64,000 bases of DNA from the NCBI GenBank assembly GCA_023435745.1, contig JAEZMD010000018.1, positions 434,001-498,000 on the forward strand, written 5' to 3'. Positions 59,767 to 64,000 of this stretch are shown here, one piece after another. Both the position numbers and the translations under genes were made by a program. The stretch comes from Bacillota bacterium (GTDB lineage Bacteria > Bacillota > Clostridia > Acetivibrionales > DTU013). Under the pieces are notes generated by a model. It searched no databases. It saw only the letters and a list, made by a program, of their open reading frames with translations, and was not told where the DNA came from. Positions within the stretch are counted from its first letter, which is position 1, and each line of letters starts with the position of its first letter.

Positions 59767-59910
59767 TCGTCAAAGCATTATTTTGGAAATGTCTAGTCAA
59801 ATGCGCGATTGTGGGATGTGTCGGAGTTGTTCACGAACTTGTTGCAGGTAAAAAGCATAACATAATATCACAATGATTATTTATGATTCTCATGAATAGG
59901 GAGTGAAATT

Positions 59911-60825
59911 ATGTTATCAAGAGAGGAATATGTCCGACTATCACTGGAGCTGGATCTTTTTTTCGGGAGAATTTTCAAGGAGCATTCCTTTTTCCTGGAA
60001 GCCGGTTTTGTCTGCAAGGATTCGCATTTAGCACAGGAAGCAGAAAATTTCAAAAACCAGTACGAAATGTTTTTGGCTGAAGTAATTCCGCTTGCAAATG
60101 GAGTTGTAAGCCCGGCCTCAATCAGGTCGGGAGAGTTTGTGACTCCATATACGCAAAATGCAGAGCAGGCATCTCAATTCTATACGGGAATATCGCTCAA
60201 TTCCGGCTTGACTCAGGCGGAGGCAGGGCTTATCGGAGGCGCAGGCTCAATGTACATGCCTTTACTGGAGCAAAGGGTACACATGCTCAATCAGAAGGCA
60301 ATAATGCTAACGAATGCTTTGATTCAGTTCAAGGCCAGGATCCTGAATGATGTACTTGCCTGCAAGCTCTTTACGGTCAACTATCCGTTGCTTATCGATC
60401 ATATCATGCGGGAGGCCAGATTCTTTATCATGATGATTACCAGGATCCAGAACAGACAAAGTATCGGTACTGCCGAAGATCTCCAGGAGCAGGAGGTGTT
60501 CTGGAACAGGATCATGGCGGAGCATTCGAAGTTCATCCGGGGATTGCTGGATCCCACAGAGAATGATCTTATCAATCAGGCAAATGCTTTCGGCAATGAG
60601 TTTGATGAATTGACGAAGAAGTCTGCAGAGGCTGCCGAACAGACGGCGCTTCTTGCAGGGGTGACCCAGGAAAGCCTGAAGGCCGTGAATGAACTGAGAG
60701 GCTTCAAAGCGGCAGGGACAAAGGGTATGCTCGAGTGCAAGGTAAAATCGATCATGGTACCGCTGCTTGGTGATCATGTGCTTCGAGAAGCCAACCACTT
60801 TATGAGAATACTTCAAAGGAATTAA
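59911..60825 (+). CDS. DUF2935 protein (duplicated ferritin-like helical domain)
   Basis: 304 aa, almost fully helical. Two related halves: about 8-140 with LDLFFGRIFKEHSFFLEAGF and about 170-300 with EQEVFWNRIMAEHSKFIRGL; each has an E-x2-H-type pair and a later H/E pair (LLEQRVHMLNQKA; LLGDHVLREANHFMRI) as possible metal ligands. This matches the DUF2935 family, which has two four-helix bundles. Iron or another metal binding is likely, function unknown; feoB lies next, convergent. ATG follows GGGAGTGAAATT. The final codons are part of a 19-bp repeat. Confidence 0.85.
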   Translation: MLSREEYVRLSLELDLFFGRIFKEHSFFLEAGFVCKDSHLAQEAENFKNQYEMFLAEVIPLANGVVSPASIRSGEFVTPYTQNAEQASQFYTGISLNSGLTQAEAGLIGGAGSMYMPLLEQRVHMLNQKAIMLTNALIQFKARILNDVLACKLFTVNYPLLIDHIMREARFFIMMITRIQNRQSIGTAEDLQEQEVFWNRIMAEHSKFIRGLLDPTENDLINQANAFGNEFDELTKKSAEAAEQTALLAGVTQESLKAVNELRGFKAAGTKGMLECKVKSIMVPLLGDHVLREANHFMRILQRN

Positions 60826-60886
60826 GACACCTCAAAGGAGTTAAGACACCTCAAAGGAATTAAGACACCTCAAAGGAATTTAGAAC
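60812..60886. repeat. Four 19-bp tandem repeats at the DUF2935 3' end
   Basis: Unit CTCAAAGGAATTAAGACAC, about 3.9 copies. The first copy contains the last codons and TAA of the DUF2935 gene. The array lies between convergent genes and ends 16 bases before the feoB stop. No terminator hairpin with T-run was found here. Confidence 0.9.
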
Positions 60887-60902
60887 TTCAAAAGGGCGGC
60901 GC

Positions 60903-63080
60903 TCAGCCTATTCCCAAAAGCCGAGACAGCTGGGCTACAAGGAATGTAATTGTGATTCCAGCTATTGTAGGGACGAGGAAGGAAGTGACAGTCCACTTCC
61001 AGCTCTGAGTCTCTTTTCTTATGGTCAGTAATGTGGTAGCGCAGGGATAATGCATCAGGCTCAGCAGCATCGTATTGACGCCGGTAAGCCAGGTCCAGCC
61101 GTTCGCGGCCAGAATAGCGCCCAATGCCGCGGGATTATCCATTTCAATAATGGTCCCTGTGGACATATAGCTCATAAGAATGATCGGCATGACAATCTCA
61201 TTAGCAGGCAGGCCAAGAATAAAGGCCATCAATATATAACCGTCCAGACCAAGCAGTACTGCAAACGGCTGAAGAAAGCCCGCTCCATGATCCAGAAGGC
61301 TGATACCGCTGATATGGACATTTGCCATCAACCAGATTATAAGACCGGCAGGGGCGGCAACTGATGCTGCTCTACTAAGAACAAACAATGTCCGATCCAG
61401 CATGGACCTGACCAGAACCTTGCCTATTTGCGGTTTGCGGAAGGGAGGCAGCTCCAGAGTAAAGGAGGATGGAAGCCCTTTGAGTATGGTTTTGGAAAGA
61501 AGCTTTGATACAAAGAGCGTTGTGACGACGCCAAGGATAATGACACAGGTAATAACTACAGAGCCGATGAGTCCATCAAGCATCCCGGAAGCTGTGTCTG
61601 ATCGCGCTCCCGGATCCGTTCCCGCTCCTGCACTTGCACCAGCTCCAGCACCCGCGATGAATATGGAGGCGATTGTCAGCAAGGTGGGGAAGCGGCCATT
61701 GCAGGGCACAAAGTTATTTGTGATTATTGCGATCAACCGTTCCCTGGGAGAATCAATAATTCTGCAGCCCACTACTCCCGCCGCATTACAGCCGAAGCCC
61801 ATGCACATGGTAAGAGCCTGCTTCCCATGAGCACATGCCCTCTTGAAAAAATTGTCAAGATTAAAGGCAACTCTTGGCAAGTATCCCAGATCCTCCAGCA
61901 GGGTAAACAGCGGAAAGAAAATCGCCATGGGAGGCAGCATGACTGAAACAACCCAGGCGAGGGTCTTATATACTCCGAGGACTAACGCGCCGTGAAGCCA
62001 GTCCGGCAGATTGTTTGCAATAAAGAAGCCAGTCAGCCTGTCTTGAATGCCCATGAGAAAATTCATGATGATCCCGGATGGAATGTTGGCTCCCTGAAGT
62101 GTGATCCAGAAGATCACTGCCAGCATAAGGATCATTGCAGGTATCCCGAATCTTTTCGAGGTCAATACATTGTCGATCTTTCTGTCCAGCTCATGATATT
62201 TTTTGTTCTCTAAAAAAACCACTTGACGGCTGATGTCATTGGCCAGCCTGATGATAGCTGACACGATCCTGTCCCGGAGCGGGGATTGGTCTGATAAGTC
62301 GAGAAACGTCCCCATATTTTCAAGAAACGTCCCCCCATTCCCAAGGAATGTCTCAATGGAAGCCAGAATCGCTTTGTCTCCGTCCAGCAGCTTCAGGCTG
62401 ACCCATCTTGCGTCCAGCTTCTGTCCTGTCTGCGAGCTGACTTTGTCATGCAGGATATCCAGCATATTTTCAATATCGGAATCGTATCGGACCTTGACCG
62501 GATTTGTATTGATCTCACAGAGGGATACCTTATGGACGGCCTCCGTTAATTCGTTCAGACCTGCCCCGGAGCGGGCGCTGGTTCCGACCACGGGAACGCC
62601 CAGCAGCTCGCTTAGCCTCTTCAGATCGATAGTGATTTTTTTCCTCCGGGCTTCATCCATCAGATTGACGCACACAACCACCCTGCCGGTCATCTCAAGG
62701 ATCTGCAGGACCAGATTCAGGTTTCTTTCCAGACAGGTCGCGTCAACGACAACAATGGTTACATGGGGATTACCAAAGCATATGAAATTCCTCGCAACCT
62801 CTTCCTCCGGCGAATTGGACAGCAAAGAGTATGTCCCCGGCAGGTCGACAAGGGTAAAGCACTTGTCACGGTATCTGAAATGTCCTTGCGCACAGGAAAC
62901 TGTTTTTCCCGTCCAATTGCCCGTATGCTGGTTTAAGCCCGTAAGATAGTTGAAAACAGTGCTTTTACCTGTGTTTGGGTTGCCTGCCAGCGCCGTGATG
63001 AACTCCTCCGGCGAGCGGAGCCGTACATCCTGCATTTGTTTTAATGAGGCAGCACCGGTAGATTGAGCGGTTAAACCCAT
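60903..63080 (-). CDS. feoB: Ferrous iron transporter FeoB
   Basis: 725 aa, full length. Cytosolic G domain (about 28-190): G1 GNPNTGKSTVFNYLTG, G3 LVDLPGTYSL, G4 NLMDEA. A helical GDI-like domain follows (about 190-300). The membrane domain (about 310-720) has two Gate repeats: GVYKTLAWVVSVMLPPMAIF with MGFGCNAAGVVGCRII, and FILGLPANEIVMPII. Between them a Gly/Ala-rich insert (GAGAGASAGAGTDPGARSD) at about 488-506 is unusual. Residues 240-260 show a near-repeat (NGGTFLENMGTFLD). ATG follows GGAGGAACCACT. It moves Fe(II) into the cell under anaerobic conditions. Confidence 0.96.
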   Translation of the reverse strand: MGLTAQSTGAASLKQMQDVRLRSPEEFITALAGNPNTGKSTVFNYLTGLNQHTGNWTGKTVSCAQGHFRYRDKCFTLVDLPGTYSLLSNSPEEEVARNFICFGNPHVTIVVVDATCLERNLNLVLQILEMTGRVVVCVNLMDEARRKKITIDLKRLSELLGVPVVGTSARSGAGLNELTEAVHKVSLCEINTNPVKVRYDSDIENMLDILHDKVSSQTGQKLDARWVSLKLLDGDKAILASIETFLGNGGTFLENMGTFLDLSDQSPLRDRIVSAIIRLANDISRQVVFLENKKYHELDRKIDNVLTSKRFGIPAMILMLAVIFWITLQGANIPSGIIMNFLMGIQDRLTGFFIANNLPDWLHGALVLGVYKTLAWVVSVMLPPMAIFFPLFTLLEDLGYLPRVAFNLDNFFKRACAHGKQALTMCMGFGCNAAGVVGCRIIDSPRERLIAIITNNFVPCNGRFPTLLTIASIFIAGAGAGASAGAGTDPGARSDTASGMLDGLIGSVVITCVIILGVVTTLFVSKLLSKTILKGLPSSFTLELPPFRKPQIGKVLVRSMLDRTLFVLSRAASVAAPAGLIIWLMANVHISGISLLDHGAGFLQPFAVLLGLDGYILMAFILGLPANEIVMPIILMSYMSTGTIIEMDNPAALGAILAANGWTWLTGVNTMLLSLMHYPCATTLLTIRKETQSWKWTVTSFLVPTIAGITITFLVAQLSRLLGIG

Positions 63081-63109
63081 AGTGGTTCCTCCGGATGGAT
63101 TTTATCACT

Positions 63110-63349
63110 TCATATTAACTCAACAAGGATTTGAGACGCTTCTTCGGAACGAAGGGCGATAACGGCTCCCCGGATTTCGTATGCTGTCGGGTCCCCCGAC
63201 GGACTTTTCCTCATGGACTCGACATATGTATCTACCACTAAGCCCAGGTCCAGCATTCTTCTTCTCAAATTACCCGAAGCGGTCAATTCCTTTACCTTTG
63301 CGCTCCTGCCGCATGGAATCAGATGCAGCGGAATTAAATCGCGTTCCAT
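63110..63349 (-). CDS. feoA: Ferrous iron transport protein A
   Basis: 79 aa, an SH3-like fold. Signatures are LIPCGRSAKVKELTASGNLR, RRMLDLGLVVDTYV (R-R-x-x-D-L-G-L) and the end YEIRGAVIALRSEEASQIL. It docks to FeoB and is needed for transport. ATG 63349 follows GGAGGATTATGCT. feoB starts 29 bases downstream in the same operon. Confidence 0.93.
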   Translation of the reverse strand: MERDLIPLHLIPCGRSAKVKELTASGNLRRRMLDLGLVVDTYVESMRKSPSGDPTAYEIRGAVIALRSEEASQILVELI

Positions 63350-63372
63350 AGCATAATCCTCCGTATCCTCAT

Positions 63373-63396
63373 AAAGTTAGCCCCGTGCAAAACTTT
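63373..63396. promoter_or_regulatory. Candidate DtxR-type operator between feoA and the regulator
   Basis: AAAGTT (63373-63378) and AACTTT (63391-63396) with TAGC..GCAA inside form an imperfect palindrome between the two divergent genes. Location fits an iron-dependent repressor site; the match is by symmetry only. Confidence 0.4.
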
Positions 63397-63487
63397 TATC
63401 TATGGATAATATATGTACAATAATAAAATTATGTTACATATAATGTTAGGGAATGAAGAAAACCGTAAAGCAGTGAAGGAGAAGGCG

Positions 63488-63979
63488 GTGTTATCTTTGG
63501 GAAGCAAGGGCTTTCACACGGTTCGGGGCTATGAGATACTGGATAAACAGAATGAAGCTTTGTCACACAGCATGGAGGATTATCTCGAGATGATCTACAG
63601 GGCTATTGAAAAGGAAGGATATGTCCGTATCAATACGCTGGCTGAGGCATTAAATGTGAAGGCGCCTTCCGCTACAAGAATGGTGCAGAAGCTGGGTGTG
63701 CTGAACCTTCTGCGATATGAAAAATACGGCATTGTCAGATTGACATCAAAAGGAGAAAAGTTAGGCAGGTTTCTTCTTGAACGCCACAATACGATCGAGA
63801 AATTCTTGACAAATGTGGGCGTTGTAGAGAATTTGCTGATCAACGTGGAGCTGATAGAGCATAACGTCACAAATGACGCACTTCACAGAATAGATCTGTT
63901 GAACCGTTTTTTCAATGATTTCCCTGACATCCCGGTTAAATTTCAACAATATAGACTGTTGAGCGAGAAAACTGAATGA
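63488..63979 (+). CDS. DtxR/MntR-family metal-dependent regulator
   Basis: About 163 aa from GTG 63488, six bases after AAGGAG; a longer form from ATG 63413 has no ribosome site. The winged helix is at about 28-90 (MEDYLEMIYRAIEKEGYVRI, LNVKAPSATRMVQKL, YGIVRLTSKG). The dimerisation domain with metal ligands follows (RHNTIEKFL, VELIEHNVTNDALHRIDLL; Glu-x2-His and His residues). There is no C-terminal SH3-like domain, as in MntR/short DtxR. It probably represses feoAB when iron is bound. A short N-terminal tail (LGSKGFHTVRGYEIL) is shared by clostridial members. Confidence 0.85.
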   Translation: MLSLGSKGFHTVRGYEILDKQNEALSHSMEDYLEMIYRAIEKEGYVRINTLAEALNVKAPSATRMVQKLGVLNLLRYEKYGIVRLTSKGEKLGRFLLERHNTIEKFLTNVGVVENLLINVELIEHNVTNDALHRIDLLNRFFNDFPDIPVKFQQYRLLSEKTE

Positions 63980-64000
63980 ACATAATATAGCAAATATTAA

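Overview
The window looks like chromosome of an anaerobic, spore-forming Firmicute of the class Clostridia. The evidence is a small acid-soluble spore protein, a T-box leader in front of pheST, a glmS ribozyme, the c-di-AMP operon cdaA-cdaR-glmM, SLH-domain surface proteins, FeoAB with a DtxR-type regulator, TTG/GTG starts with strong GGAGG ribosome binding sites, and the AmmeMemoRadiSam genes. No rRNA, prophage, insertion sequence or CRISPR array is visible. Species cannot be named from the sequence.

Layout. 1-2.4 kb: the end of an MFS transporter, then a GntR/LacI hybrid (AraR-type) regulator coupled to a TPR membrane protein. 2.6-6.6 kb: T-box(Phe)-pheS-pheT. 6.6-10.6 kb: spore protein, pgi, membrane phosphoesterase, ArsR-type metal sensor, PHP hydrolase. 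10.6-11.4 kb: tRNA-Leu(UAG) inside a repeat-rich non-coding stretch with 10-, 14- and 13-bp tandem repeats and a MITE-like inverted repeat. 11.4-14.3 kb: XRE regulator, a 28-codon coupled ORF, and an ABC exporter. 14.5-23.5 kb: PAS-GGDEF-HD-GYP c-di-GMP protein, MalT-like LuxR regulator, and a large YVTN-propeller/SLH surface protein, which may be one signalling-to-surface unit. 23.7-27.0 kb: HAD phosphatase, tiny membrane protein, AmmeMemoRadiSam B-A fusion and its radical SAM partner. 27.1-35.5 kb: c-di-AMP and amino-sugar block (cdaA, cdaR, FAD oxidoreductase, glmM, beta-helix acyltransferase-like gene, glmS ribozyme, glmS). 35.6-38.3 kb: decayed accessory island (antitoxin with truncated toxin, ATP-grasp gene, remnants of a methyltransferase and an amidohydrolase). 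38.4-43.7 kb: Hsp20, an unlisted 54-aa membrane protein, a DUF1848 protein, and a four-gene two-component/ABC operon. 44.0-53.4 kb: monosaccharide ABC importer followed by a membrane-anchored sugar-binding protein, LytS/YesM-type kinase, AraC-type response regulator and a second sugar-binding lipoprotein. 53.5-60.9 kb: polyprenol/diacylglycerol-kinase-like protein, cation-transporter-like protein, MASE3-SpoIIE phosphatase, small membrane protein, Gfo/Idh/MocA oxidoreductase, zinc-ribbon miniprotein, DEAD-box helicase, DUF2935 protein. 60.9-64 kb: feoAB and a divergent DtxR-family regulator.

How the parts work together. cdaA makes c-di-AMP and CdaR modulates it; glmM and glmS, in the same block, feed UDP-GlcNAc synthesis, and glmS is under ribozyme feedback by glucosamine-6-phosphate. 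The sugar block reads as sensing outside the cell (anchored binding protein), passing the signal to kinase and response regulator, which probably controls the adjacent importer. The DtxR regulator next to feoAB probably controls ferrous iron uptake. Domain assignments rest on motifs read by eye; no database search was run.
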